From NCBI RefSeq assembly GCF_007004545.3, contig NZ_CP045503.2:2574501-2638500 (forward strand): DNA of 64,000 bases, written 5' to 3'. This stretch comes from Shewanella eurypsychrophilus (GTDB lineage: Bacteria; Pseudomonadota; Gammaproteobacteria; Enterobacterales; Shewanellaceae). The notes under the pieces were generated by a model. That model worked only from the letters and a program-made list of their open reading frames with translations, did no database searches and was not told where the DNA came from. Positions within the stretch are counted from its first letter, which is position 1. Each line of letters opens with the position of its first letter. A program made the position numbers and the translations under genes. This document shows positions 20,190-29,169 of the stretch, piece after piece.

Positions 20190-21077
20190 TTACCTATGGC
20201 TCATGATAATCATCTTCTCTAACAGCTCAGATGCAGGGCCTTGCAGATCGCGGTTTGGGATCACTAGGCTCATCATGACTTTTCTGTGACTGTTCCCTTT
20301 CAAATTTAATTGGCATAACTTGCCATCATTTATCAAAGGTTCAACCAAATACTTAGGCACCCAGCAAAAACCTAAACTGCGGTTTAGAATGACTAGGGCC
20401 TCATGAAAATTTGATACCGTCCATCTCTGCTCAGCTTTTAGCCAGCCCATATCAATGTGGGTTGCTTGACCTGTATCCTTAATCACGATTTGTAGGTGCT
20501 GAGCTAAGGTTTGATCATCACAAATATTTGGATCTATCGCGAGATCATGATCTGGATGACATACTAATAAAAAATCGAGTTCACACAAAGGCTCAGAAAT
20601 ATGTCCTTTGGGCGGCACACCACCACAAATCGCGATATCTACGGCTTGTTGCTTAATGAGATCGTGAGTACCGCTGATCACAGAATCAATGATAGTGATC
20701 CTTGTTCCTCGGCTCTCTGGCTGAAATTTAGCAAGCGAATCGACAAGCATATCCATTGGATAGATTATCTCTCTGGCAATGGTGAGTGTTGGCTCCCAGC
20801 CATTTTCCAGGTTGTTCGCGAGTAATTCTAGTTCAGAAACAGACTGTGTGATGTGACGTGAACGCCTTAAAAGTACAGTTCCTTGTTCAGTTAAATAGGC
20901 TTTTCTCCCTTTAACTTCAAGAAGTTGAATTCCAAGCTGTGTTTGTAGTTTAGCGACAGCATGGTTCAATGATGATTGGCTTTTATTCAGTGCTTGCGCT
21001 GCTTGGGAGTAACCACCGAAATCCACAACGGCTTGTAAAATACGCCATTGTTCGAGAGTTGATTTTGCTCTATCCAT
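20190..21077 (-). CDS. LysR-type transcriptional regulator
   Basis: 295 residues. Residues about 8-66 form the winged helix-turn-helix (LQAVVDFGGYSQAAQALNKS, then SLNHAVAKLQTQLGIQLLEV), and the rest is the two-lobed effector-binding domain with IIDSVISGTHDLIKQQAVDI. The motif GRKAYLTEQGTVLLRRS is typical. The effector is unknown. It is the gene after the envelope operon on the same strand, separated by a terminator hairpin, and convergent with the SprA-like gene. Its own control region must lie within the 73-base gap containing that hairpin. Confidence 0.92.
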   Translation of the reverse strand: MDRAKSTLEQWRILQAVVDFGGYSQAAQALNKSQSSLNHAVAKLQTQLGIQLLEVKGRKAYLTEQGTVLLRRSRHITQSVSELELLANNLENGWEPTLTIAREIIYPMDMLVDSLAKFQPESRGTRITIIDSVISGTHDLIKQQAVDIAICGGVPPKGHISEPLCELDFLLVCHPDHDLAIDPNICDDQTLAQHLQIVIKDTGQATHIDMGWLKAEQRWTVSNFHEALVILNRSLGFCWVPKYLVEPLINDGKLCQLNLKGNSHRKVMMSLVIPNRDLQGPASELLEKMIIMSHR

Positions 21078-21117
21078 GATAAATCTGGCCTAAGGTTTCG
21101 GTGCGTTAATGTATTAA

Positions 21118-21141
21118 GTTAAAAGGCCTGACAAGCAGGCC
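21118..21141 (-). terminator. Rho-independent terminator of the envelope operon
   Basis: On the minus strand GGCCTG-CTTGT-CAGGCC forms a six-pair GC-rich stem with a five-base loop, followed by TTTTAACTT. It lies just after the stop of the last operon gene (21151) and before the LysR gene. Confidence 0.65.
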
Positions 21142-21150
21142 ATATTTGAG

Positions 21151-22248
21151 TTACTTTTTTACTGAAATTTGTTTCGGCAAGTATTTCTTTGTTGCCTTGA
21201 GCTCATGGAAATAGGGTCCCTTATGAAGATTCTCTGGCCATTTTAGTAGCATCATGGCCAAAACATTTCTATGCTCACCAAGCGCAAGCGCCGGATTACC
21301 CATAGGCGATGGAATATACTGGATCTTTTCATCAAAGGCTTTGACGATATGGGCTTGTGTTTTTCCAACTACAGGGTGGTTAGATAAGCCTGCAAGGTGA
21401 AAGCTAATGCCGACTTCAGCGATAATATCATCAGTGGCGTCTTTCAATATCCGGTCTATATTGGCTTCAAAATAATCTAAAATCCAAGCGAATTCCTTAG
21501 CATCGACATTATGCTGGTAATATTCACTCGCAGCAAAAATGAAATGAGTGAGGCCGTATAGCTTGTTTCTGTATTCTTTCTTATCTAGTTCACTGTCTTT
21601 ACTATTGGGGTAGACAGAAATAAATGCCTGTTTATATTCTTGAATATGATCACCGACACCTATTTGTTTGGCCCAATAAGCATAATTGATAAGCTGTGCA
21701 GCCCATGATTTAATCATGGCTTTGTCAGTTAAGCCTGTAACTAAATCGGCTTTTTTAAATGCACTAATTAGCTTATCGTTACAGGGGCCAGAGAGACCGA
21801 ACTCATCAATTCTACTTGAGAATCTAAGTAACACATCGGTATAAAATAAAAACTCAGGAAAGGGTTCCAATGCCTTTTTACGGGCCTTTGCTCTTGGGCC
21901 TTTGCCTAATACAGAGATGGCTTTTTCGGCTTCAGATTTTATAAACCCCGGCGTATCGAGTGAACAGGCATAGAAGGCCTGAGACTCAGTTACCGCATAG
22001 AGATCCACAAGCGCGGCATTGACATACTTTTCATCACCGGTCATGCGATAAAGTCGGATACCATAATGCCCCTGAACACGAGGGGGTAATTGATATAAAT
22101 GCTGCTCAAGATTTATCTTGATCCCTTCGTAGACCGTATCTTTTTGAGATTGAGAGATCTCTTGTGCCGCAGCTGTAGCACTAAGGCTAAATAGTGCAAG
22201 TGAGATCGTACTGATCTTGATAAACGATTTCTGAGAAAGAAAAGCCAT
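21151..22248 (-). CDS. Secreted protein of unknown function (DUF3541-like), last gene of envelope operon
   Basis: 365 residues with a signal peptide (SFIKISTISLALFSLSATAAA, cleaved before QEIS). The rest is mostly helical: HLYQLPPRVQGHYGIRLYRM, VDLYAVTESQAFYACSLD, FAWILDYFEANIDRILKD, GISFHLAGLSNHPVVGKTQ. Two or three cysteines could form disulfides. I associate it with DUF3541, but only by memory of the pattern, so this is tentative. An AAGGA box precedes the ATG, which lies 62 bases inside the end of the preceding gene in another frame, implying coupled translation. The product should be periplasmic. Confidence 0.7.
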   Translation of the reverse strand: MAFLSQKSFIKISTISLALFSLSATAAAQEISQSQKDTVYEGIKINLEQHLYQLPPRVQGHYGIRLYRMTGDEKYVNAALVDLYAVTESQAFYACSLDTPGFIKSEAEKAISVLGKGPRAKARKKALEPFPEFLFYTDVLLRFSSRIDEFGLSGPCNDKLISAFKKADLVTGLTDKAMIKSWAAQLINYAYWAKQIGVGDHIQEYKQAFISVYPNSKDSELDKKEYRNKLYGLTHFIFAASEYYQHNVDAKEFAWILDYFEANIDRILKDATDDIIAEVGISFHLAGLSNHPVVGKTQAHIVKAFDEKIQYIPSPMGNPALALGEHRNVLAMMLLKWPENLHKGPYFHELKATKKYLPKQISVKK

Positions 22249-23992
22249 CTTTTATCCTTTTAATGAGCGATAGTGGATCGACTGGATCGCCAATCAAAGC
22301 ACTAAGTCTTAGTTCGAAAGGTTTAAAACCTTCATTAACCAACAATGATTTGTATACATCGTGTTGATTTTTACAATGTTTAGTCGCCAAGTAAATATAC
22401 TCAGCTAATGATTCTTGCCACATTTGCTGGTAATAGAGTGGCCCGCTAGTGACGATGGCATAAAAGTTATAAGGATAATCTTCACTCTTGTCCCATAAAA
22501 GTGAAAATGAGTGAGTAAACTCATCTTCTAAACTAACATAGGCTTGCTTGTTAGTAGCTGAATAAAAGTTCAATGCGACTTTAGATCTAAATATCTTTAA
22601 TTGTTTAGAAAACAAGCTCATGGTGCTTTCGCGACTATTAATTTCTACAGGAGAAATAATACCTTCACTGAGGTACATGTTAAGCCAAAGCTGTCCAATA
22701 GCACTGGTATCTTGTGTTTCACTTAACGTGTTTAAAAGGTAGTAATGGCTACTTGAGGAGAGCGATGATAACGCTGAAGCATACTCAGAGATAAACCGAG
22801 TTTTATCTGAGATATTTTTGTAATTTGCTTTTACTAAAAATTGTATCTGACCATATTGACGGCCTAAAACAGGTACTCTGAGCGTATGCGTTTTAGTTCG
22901 TGTTGCACTACTGACAAAAATATCACCTAATAATCGTTCTCTATACCAGACCCGGTGAATATCATCAGTAATGATTTCGAATCTAAAGCCTAATGTTTCA
23001 GCTCTACCTTGGATATGGCTTAAGAGTGACGCTGAACTGAGTATGTCTGTTACTGATCTCTTTGACTGAGCTAGTTTATTGCCCAATTGCCAGGGGGGAG
23101 TTGGAGCCAAGCTTGTTTGTGAGTCTAAAAATGTTTTCACTAATTCTGGGGTCGACAAATACTGCTTATTTAGCACTAAGTGGGTGTGATCTTGAAATTG
23201 TGCTAAGCGGGCTTGATTATGTCTTAGTTGATAGATCCGGTTCAGTGCATGCTCATTTTTCTTCTTAGCACGGCCTTGATATGCTTGCCAAACTAGCTTT
23301 TGACATCCTGGATCTTTCTGCCTTATCAGATAAGTAGCGATACTCTGATTAAAAGTCTTGTTGGGGTGAGTCTTAGCATTATCGCTATTTACTGGCTGCT
23401 GCCTAGTTTCAATGGGTAACTGACAATCAGCTTCGGTAAACTGTAAGGTTAACTCTTGTGTGCGTAAACCTTGTTTAACCGTGGCTTGAGCCGTATGAAG
23501 TTTAGATTTGTCAGTCAGGTTTAATTGCTCAGCTTTCAATGTCACTAGCCTAGCCGTTAGCTGTATGAGCTCAGGTTCAAGCTTGGCTTGCTGTTGTTTA
23601 AGGGAGTCTATAAATCGAGTGACCCAAGGTGAGTTGAGCGTGTCTGACATAAGATCTGCAAGATGAAGCTGGCATTGCAGGACACTCTCTTGATAAAAAT
23701 GCGGTAGAGAAAAGCTTTTGTAATAGTTTAGCCTATCTTTAATATTGAAAAGGCTTAATAAGGATGTCTCGAGGGCAAAAGCATCATTAATGAGCTGGGT
23801 ATTATTGTCAATATTCTCATCTGCAGCGATCAGTTTATGACCTTGAATATTTTCAATTGGGGCGCGCAACTGTAGGCATTGTTCAACAAGTAAAGGAAGA
23901 GGTGATACGGCAGCGTTCGCCGCCGTACTGAGTGTAAGACTAAAGCTTAGCGCTATGAGAAAAATGCTTTTTAGCATATTCAACACGTTCAT
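22187..23992 (-). CDS. M3-peptidase-like secreted protein lacking the HExxH zinc site (pseudo-peptidase)
   Basis: About 601 residues with a signal peptide (LKSIFLIALSFSLTLSTAANA). The layout follows M3 oligopeptidases (thimet oligopeptidase/OpdA): VWQAYQGRAKKKNEHALNRI then IYQLRHNQARLAQFQDH and LVLNKQYLSTPELVKTFL in the centre; F-x-IITDDIHRVWYRERLLGDIF where the family has its catalytic-domain entry; and the C-terminal YYQQMWQESLAEYIYLA, LVNEGFKPFELRLSALIG. Where the family has HEFGHAL, this protein reads SEYASAL (about residues 404-410 of the longer form), so both zinc histidines are gone. It is therefore probably non-catalytic. GTG at 23998 and ATG at 23977 are other possible starts; the start lies inside the ATP-grasp gene. 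Confidence 0.72.
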   Translation of the reverse strand: MNVLNMLKSIFLIALSFSLTLSTAANAAVSPLPLLVEQCLQLRAPIENIQGHKLIAADENIDNNTQLINDAFALETSLLSLFNIKDRLNYYKSFSLPHFYQESVLQCQLHLADLMSDTLNSPWVTRFIDSLKQQQAKLEPELIQLTARLVTLKAEQLNLTDKSKLHTAQATVKQGLRTQELTLQFTEADCQLPIETRQQPVNSDNAKTHPNKTFNQSIATYLIRQKDPGCQKLVWQAYQGRAKKKNEHALNRIYQLRHNQARLAQFQDHTHLVLNKQYLSTPELVKTFLDSQTSLAPTPPWQLGNKLAQSKRSVTDILSSASLLSHIQGRAETLGFRFEIITDDIHRVWYRERLLGDIFVSSATRTKTHTLRVPVLGRQYGQIQFLVKANYKNISDKTRFISEYASALSSLSSSSHYYLLNTLSETQDTSAIGQLWLNMYLSEGIISPVEINSRESTMSLFSKQLKIFRSKVALNFYSATNKQAYVSLEDEFTHSFSLLWDKSEDYPYNFYAIVTSGPLYYQQMWQESLAEYIYLATKHCKNQHDVYKSLLVNEGFKPFELRLSALIGDPVDPLSLIKRIKDGFSFSEIVYQDQYDLTCTI

Positions 23993-24902
23993 CCACACTC
24001 ATATTATGATTACCAAGATTGTCTACATGGTCAAGGTAAGGCAAAATTCCACGCCCATTGGCTATTTGAATTGCAAGCCCTGGTCGAGCATTGAGCTCAA
24101 GCAGCAAAGGCCCTCTAACCCTATCGAGTACCATATCCGTGCCAAGGTAGCCCATCTCACTCATTTCGTATGCTTTAGAAGCCGTATGCAGCAAGAAATC
24201 CCAGTGAGGAACTTGAATATCCGTAAGCACTTTATTGGTATCTGGATGCACATCGACAGGCAAGTCGAATTGCACGGCATGTAAACCTTTACCGGTTCCA
24301 ATATCGACCCCGACACCGACAGCGCCTTGGTGCAAATTGGCTTTACCGTCAGAGGCCGCTGTTGAAAGCCTCAACATCCCCATGACAGGGAAGCCCTTAT
24401 AGACAATGAGGCGGATATCTGGCACTCCCTCATAGGAGTATCCATCAAAAACCGGGTCAAATTGGATTAAGCCTTCAACAATCGCAACATCAGGGCTACC
24501 CCCTAATGAGAATAGACCACTGAGTACGTTGGATACATGACGATAAACTTCTGAAGGTGTCACTTCCTGGCCATTAGGCTTGTAGTAACGACCTGCATCG
24601 ACTTTAGTTATCACTAAAATCCCTTTACCACCTGAGCCTTTCGATGGCTTGATGACAAAACCATCTTCATTCGCCACCATGGCTGGGATGTCTTCAATCT
24701 CATGCTGCTCACGCACCACGCCAATCAAATCAGGTACAGCAATGTCATTAGCTAGGGCCAGTTGCTTAGTCGTGAGTTTATCATCGACTCGTTTATAGAA
24801 TTTACGCGGATTACAGCGACCGATGTAATCAATATTGCGTTTATTCATGCAAAGCACGCCATTTTTACGCAATGCTGATGGTTTCGCGAATGAAAACCTC
24901 AT
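23940..24902 (-). CDS. ATP-grasp, alpha-L-glutamate ligase-like protein (RimK-related)
   Basis: 320 residues, cytoplasmic. ATP-grasp enzymes join a carboxylate to an amine through an acyl phosphate. Visible: KPSKGSGGKGI at 85-95 (the glycine-rich ATP loop), VEGLIQFDPVFDGYSYEGVP, DIRLIVYKGFPVMGMLRLST, and the metal-binding LLLELNARPGLAIQIANGRG near 270. This matches the RimK-related E-ligase group that travels with the 7TM transglutaminase gene in many gamma-proteobacteria. The substrate is unknown. The ATG at 24902 follows AGGAG; GTG at 24905 shares one base with the preceding stop. The end overlaps the M3-like gene by about 53 bases. Confidence 0.88.
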   Translation of the reverse strand: MRFSFAKPSALRKNGVLCMNKRNIDYIGRCNPRKFYKRVDDKLTTKQLALANDIAVPDLIGVVREQHEIEDIPAMVANEDGFVIKPSKGSGGKGILVITKVDAGRYYKPNGQEVTPSEVYRHVSNVLSGLFSLGGSPDVAIVEGLIQFDPVFDGYSYEGVPDIRLIVYKGFPVMGMLRLSTAASDGKANLHQGAVGVGVDIGTGKGLHAVQFDLPVDVHPDTNKVLTDIQVPHWDFLLHTASKAYEMSEMGYLGTDMVLDRVRGPLLLELNARPGLAIQIANGRGILPYLDHVDNLGNHNMSVDERVEYAKKHFSHSAKL

Positions 24903-24904
24903 CA

Positions 24905-26410
24905 CTATTCTCCTGACAATGGCTTGAAGCGTCTCAATTCGAGTAGACGGTAACCTGTATATTGGCCCATCAATAAAACGATAGCCAAAATAACTAAGTG
25001 AATACCTAAGAAATTAAATACCCAATGCTGAACCCAGCTAGCACTCATTGCAAGGTAGGCCAAAGTGGCAACAAACAAGCTACCGCCGCCTTGCAAAACA
25101 ACTTCCTTAGGACCTTCCTCCTCCCAAAGAATAGACATTCTTTCGATGGTCCAGGCAAGGATGATCATAGGGAAGAAAGTGATGGTGAGCCCTTCACTGA
25201 GACCAAATTTGTACGAAAGTAATGTGAACAGGCCAATAATTCCGATCACGACGATGATCACTGCCGATATCCTGGAGATCAGCAGTAGATTGAGTTCAGA
25301 AAGGTAAGAGCGGATCATCAGACCACAGGCAACAATCAAGATAAATCCGACAAGGCCAGTGAGTAATGTGGTCTGTATAAATGCCAGTGCAATCAAGACC
25401 GGCATAAATGTTCCAGATGTTTTTAGGCCTACAATCACTCGCAGGAACACCACCATTAACACCCCAATAGGGATTAATAATATGCCTTTAAATAGCGATT
25501 GCTCTTCGAGTGGAAGCTGATAGAGAGAGAAATCTAATGCGCCTTGATTATTCATTACATCTAGCGATGTTGCGAGTGCTGAACGGGTGTCTTGCAACAT
25601 AGAAAAATTGACTTGGGAGTTTATCCCACCGATGACATCCAATGTTGATTTTCCTGAACGGTCCCACAAAAGGACATTATCTGGGCGTCCTTGGGTTCCA
25701 TTCATGGGATCAAATAGGTGCCATTCGCCATCATTGTAAACTTCAACAAAACTTGTTAATTGCTGGCGGCGACGTTGATCTTCAAGGTGAAGGGCACTGA
25801 CCTCTTGTGCCGGTATTCCTCTATTGTTCAACATATTAACGAATAATTTACTGGCAGAGTTACTGCTCAATAATAGCTCTATGTTCTGGCTTCTTTCAGA
25901 GGCATTCAATGCTTTGTTGAGTTGTTGAGCGAAAGAGAGGTTAGTTGCACTCTTAGCCCAAACGTCTTCAGAAGCCTGTTCTGCGGCGACTTTCTCCGCT
26001 GCTGGCCAGATATGGGGAGAAACTGCTCTTGGGGCTTCTTCGGCCTGAATGCTTGTGATACCTGTTGGGATCAGTGTGACCTTATAGTAGAGATCTTGCT
26101 GGCCCTTTGCTGAACGAATAGACCAAATAGCTCGCCTGTTTTGTGGTTCATCACTGATCGAAAGACCATAACCCGGTGATGTCGCATTTTCTACCAATAC
26201 TTCAAAGGCAGGATCATTAGGTAACGCAAAAGATATCTCAGCTGGCTCACCTGTTCCTTGAAATTTAATTTTTGCATCAACTGCCCAGCTTTGAACTTGC
26301 TTACCGGGCAAGAAAGGCACGTTGTTTTCAACGCCACGATAAATACTTGAAGCGATACCAGCTATAAAGAGCAGGGCAACCAGGATGTAGAAAGGTTTTT
26401 TAGAATGCAT
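24905..26410 (-). CDS. Inactive transglutaminase domain fused to seven transmembrane helices
   Basis: 501 residues. An N-terminal signal anchor (ILVALLFIAGIASSIY), a periplasmic domain at about 30-290, then seven hydrophobic helices from about 300 to 490 (GILLIPIGVLMVVFLRVIVG through HLVILAIVLLMGQYTGYRLL). The periplasmic part has transglutaminase-like pieces such as NNRGIPAQEVSALHLEDQRR and VEVYNDGEWHLFDPMNGTQG. The cysteine expected in the catalytic triad is not seen; the protein appears to have no cysteine in this domain, in line with the inactive family. It could be a receptor or a transport module working with the flanking ATP-grasp and retropepsin genes. Eleven bases separate it from the upstream gene. 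Confidence 0.88.
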   Translation of the reverse strand: MHSKKPFYILVALLFIAGIASSIYRGVENNVPFLPGKQVQSWAVDAKIKFQGTGEPAEISFALPNDPAFEVLVENATSPGYGLSISDEPQNRRAIWSIRSAKGQQDLYYKVTLIPTGITSIQAEEAPRAVSPHIWPAAEKVAAEQASEDVWAKSATNLSFAQQLNKALNASERSQNIELLLSSNSASKLFVNMLNNRGIPAQEVSALHLEDQRRRQQLTSFVEVYNDGEWHLFDPMNGTQGRPDNVLLWDRSGKSTLDVIGGINSQVNFSMLQDTRSALATSLDVMNNQGALDFSLYQLPLEEQSLFKGILLIPIGVLMVVFLRVIVGLKTSGTFMPVLIALAFIQTTLLTGLVGFILIVACGLMIRSYLSELNLLLISRISAVIIVVIGIIGLFTLLSYKFGLSEGLTITFFPMIILAWTIERMSILWEEEGPKEVVLQGGGSLFVATLAYLAMSASWVQHWVFNFLGIHLVILAIVLLMGQYTGYRLLELRRFKPLSGE

Positions 26411-26421
26411 TAACTCTGTTC

Positions 26422-27168
26422 CTATTTATTGACAACGGCAGGCGTTGTCATTTTTCCATGGATAAAGGTCTGACCGACATCGACGATTGCAATATCTTGC
26501 ATAAACTTACGGCCCAATAACAGTGGAAACTCAAGGTGACTACGATCGACTAAATTGAGATCCGTTTCGGCCTTATATTTACCTATTTTAAGATGAGCAT
26601 GAATGACTGGGCGGCGATCACTCTTTTCATCTGCTTCTTGTTTTATTCGGACAAAACGCTCTACTCTAGATTCAAAGGTGTCAGCTGGGGCATCGCTGCC
26701 TTGGGTGAGTACATCGAAACGTACCCATTGTTTACCATCACGCTCGAATAAAATAATATTTCTGGCATCGAGTGATGATGACTCCGCACCAGTATCAATT
26801 CGGGTTTTGAAGCTGGTTTTTATTTCATCTACATAAACAGATTCAGCTGCACCAAGAATGAACTTACCGCTGAGTGGAGATGCTGGACACTCTAGTTCTA
26901 TAGGAATAATGTTTTCTTCTTCAGGCTTAACGTTAAGCTGGGCCAGTTGCTTCTCAAGACCTTCTAACTGAGCAGACAACTCACTATAACTGGCTGTTTG
27001 CGCCTGCTGATTATTGTCAATGACAGCAATTAGTGCGGCTTGTTGCTTAGCTTGGCTAGTTTCTAATGCTTCAGCATCAATTGGTTGCGGTAGACTCTCA
27101 GTGTTCGTGGTCGATGCGCAACCAATCAAACTTGTGATTGCAGCAATACAGATGATCTGCTTTAACAT
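26422..27168 (-). CDS. Retropepsin-like 'ATP-dependent zinc protease' family lipoprotein
   Basis: 248 residues. Lipobox LIGC at 14-17 with Cys17 makes this a lipoprotein, so it faces the periplasm. A coiled-coil-like stretch (about 35-80, AKQQAALIAVIDNNQQAQ) is followed by a retropepsin-fold domain: KTRIDTGAESSSLDA with the catalytic-type DTGA at 125-128, then FPLLLGRKFMQDIAIVDV. Despite the family name, the fold is that of an aspartic protease with one DTG per chain, so it should act as a dimer. ATG at 27168 has GGGAAG before it; ATG at 27180 is an alternative. It is the first gene of the envelope operon, before the 7TM and ATP-grasp genes. Confidence 0.85.
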   Translation of the reverse strand: MLKQIICIAAITSLIGCASTTNTESLPQPIDAEALETSQAKQQAALIAVIDNNQQAQTASYSELSAQLEGLEKQLAQLNVKPEEENIIPIELECPASPLSGKFILGAAESVYVDEIKTSFKTRIDTGAESSSLDARNIILFERDGKQWVRFDVLTQGSDAPADTFESRVERFVRIKQEADEKSDRRPVIHAHLKIGKYKAETDLNLVDRSHLEFPLLLGRKFMQDIAIVDVGQTFIHGKMTTPAVVNK

Positions 27169-27201
27169 AGTGCTTCCCATTACTATTTTTCATTTGTGTC
27201 G

Positions 27202-27231
27202 AATACCTTCAAGGCTAAAGTTGAAGGTATT
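27202..27231. other. Perfect 11-bp hairpin between cmoB and the retropepsin-like gene
   Basis: AATACCTTCAA at 27202-27212 pairs with TTGAAGGTATT at 27221-27231 over an eight-base loop. There is no T-tract in the minus direction, so it is more likely a processing or attenuation element than a simple terminator. Confidence 0.55.
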
Positions 27232-27246
27232 TAGCCGTATTCAGTG

Positions 27247-28239
27247 TTAAATTAAATCTTTATTTGGCTGGTTTTTCGTTGCGATAAACGTGACACGTTT
27301 TGGCGCAGGATAACCTTCTACGGTCAAATCAATATTTGCCGGATCAAGATAATCAACCAATGACTCATTAGGCATCCAGTCAGTACTTCTTTGTTCAGCT
27401 AAAGAGGTGACATCGATATCGACGCACTTTACATCAATGAAATCAGCTTTCTTTAACCATTTTTCAAGTGCGGCGGCTGAAGGGAGAAACCATACATTAT
27501 TCATCTTGCCATATCTATCATCGGGTACAAGAACTGTATTTTCATCACCATCAATGACTAATGTTTCTAAAACTAATTCACCACCTGTTCTCAATTGATC
27601 TCTTAGTTGTAACAAGTGATCAATAGGTGAACGCCTGTGATAAAGAACCCCCATAGAGAAAACGGTGTCGAAAGCATCCAGCGGAGGTAACTCTTCGATA
27701 CCTAATGGCAATAGATGAATAGGGTGATGAGAGCCTGCTAACCTTTTTGTTGCTTCAAACTGACATAAGAATAGGGTGGCTGGATCGATGCCAACAACGT
27801 GTTTAGCGCCTTCTCCTAACATTCGCCACATGTGATAGCCACTGCCGCAGCCTACATCAAGAACGGTACGATTATTTAATGATGACAGGTGAGGAAGGAT
27901 ACGTTCCCATTTCCAGTCAGAACGCCACTCAGTGTCAATCTCAATACCGTGAATAGAGAATGGACCTTTACGCCAAGGCATAAAAATACGTAATAAATTC
28001 TCTAATTTTTCTTTTTCACCCGATGAGAGCTGTGAGCCTGAACCTATGGTGACACTATTTTTTAAATCAATGCTATCAGGCTCAGGGTAGTGCAGCTTAT
28101 TGAGCACTTTTTCCCATTTTGGTAAAGTGCCATGTTTATGCTCACGCTGCCATTGGCCAAGGGTAGCCGGTAAAGTCTCTAACCAATGTTGTAGGCTAGA
28201 ATCTGCAATCTGTTTGTAAAATGAGCTGAAACTAATCAC
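27247..28239 (-). CDS. cmoB: tRNA U34 carboxymethyltransferase CmoB
   Basis: Transfers carboxymethyl from carboxy-S-adenosylmethionine to 5-hydroxyuridine 34, forming cmo5U in tRNAs that read NNU/A/G codons. 330 residues, the family length. Seen: [21 protein letters not shown] at the N-terminus (first 20 residues typical), [20 protein letters not shown], the methyltransferase loop [29 protein letters not shown] and [15 protein letters not shown]. It is downstream of cmoA on the same strand, 49 bases apart, so substrate-making and substrate-using enzymes are co-expressed. Confidence 0.97.
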   Translation of the reverse strand: MISFSSFYKQIADSSLQHWLETLPATLGQWQREHKHGTLPKWEKVLNKLHYPEPDSIDLKNSVTIGSGSQLSSGEKEKLENLLRIFMPWRKGPFSIHGIEIDTEWRSDWKWERILPHLSSLNNRTVLDVGCGSGYHMWRMLGEGAKHVVGIDPATLFLCQFEATKRLAGSHHPIHLLPLGIEELPPLDAFDTVFSMGVLYHRRSPIDHLLQLRDQLRTGGELVLETLVIDGDENTVLVPDDRYGKMNNVWFLPSAAALEKWLKKADFIDVKCVDIDVTSLAEQRSTDWMPNESLVDYLDPANIDLTVEGYPAPKRVTFIATKNQPNKDLI

Positions 28240-28288
28240 TTTCGTATTACCTATGATTATGAAATTGGGATAATAAGTTCATTGTTTA

Positions 28289-29038
28289 TTATTTTATGGC
28301 GACCATAGAGGAAAAGTTGAAACATTGAAACCAAATATTGAAATGCATAAATCCATGTTTTCTGAGCCTTTGCTCGTGTTGTAGCAAGGTATCAGGCTTC
28401 ATCACATTTTCAAGTGAGCTTCGTTTCTGACTTATTTCAAGTTCGCTATATCCATTTGCCCTTTTAAAGTCTAGGTGAAGGTCATATAAGAGTGCTTGAA
28501 TCTCTTCATCTTCAAAGTTTAACTTTTCAGATAAGACTAAAATGCCACCAGGATTTAATCCTTGGTATATTTTCTTTACTAATTCATCACGATCCGAGGG
28601 AGCCAAAAACTGCATCGTAAAGTTTAAGATCACCATGGAGGCGTTCTCAATATTAATATCTCGGATATCGCCACAGACCAGATCTACAGGTGTATCACTC
28701 ACATACGCCGATAGATTCTCGTTACAGCGCTCAATCATTGATTGGCTATTATCTACTGCAATAATACGACAGTTTCGATTTTCTACATGGCGTCTAATCG
28801 TTAAGGTCGCAGCCCCAAGCGAGCAGCCTAAATCGTAAATGTGGCTATCTGGGCTGGCATACTTCTGAGCAAAGGCTCCTAGAGTATTAATGATTTGGCT
28901 ATAGCCTGGCACCGAACGCTTAATCATATCATTGAACACACCGGCTACTTTCTCATCAAATTGAAAGTCAGCGATGTTTTCACAAGCATGGGCAAAAATA
29001 TTGTCTTGGGATGATTTCATGAGATTTAAATGTGTCAA
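28289..29038 (-). CDS. cmoA: Carboxy-S-adenosyl-L-methionine synthase CmoA
   Basis: Makes carboxy-SAM from SAM and prephenate, the donor used by CmoB. 249 residues. Family features: [20 protein letters not shown], the SAM loop [43 protein letters not shown] and [10 protein letters not shown]. It is the first gene of a cmoA-cmoB unit and may be transcribed with the envelope operon further down. Confidence 0.97.
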   Translation of the reverse strand: MTHLNLMKSSQDNIFAHACENIADFQFDEKVAGVFNDMIKRSVPGYSQIINTLGAFAQKYASPDSHIYDLGCSLGAATLTIRRHVENRNCRIIAVDNSQSMIERCNENLSAYVSDTPVDLVCGDIRDINIENASMVILNFTMQFLAPSDRDELVKKIYQGLNPGGILVLSEKLNFEDEEIQALLYDLHLDFKRANGYSELEISQKRSSLENVMKPDTLLQHEQRLRKHGFMHFNIWFQCFNFSSMVAIK

Positions 29039-29169
29039 TTCAACGTTGCATTCTAACGAAACTTGTCCATAGGCGGCAAGTCTAGTACTGGATATTTATC
29101 GTAAAGTTTTGTCTAATAGCGAGTATATAACAAGATTTTTACACCTGTTTATCTTTTTGGATATTGAAC

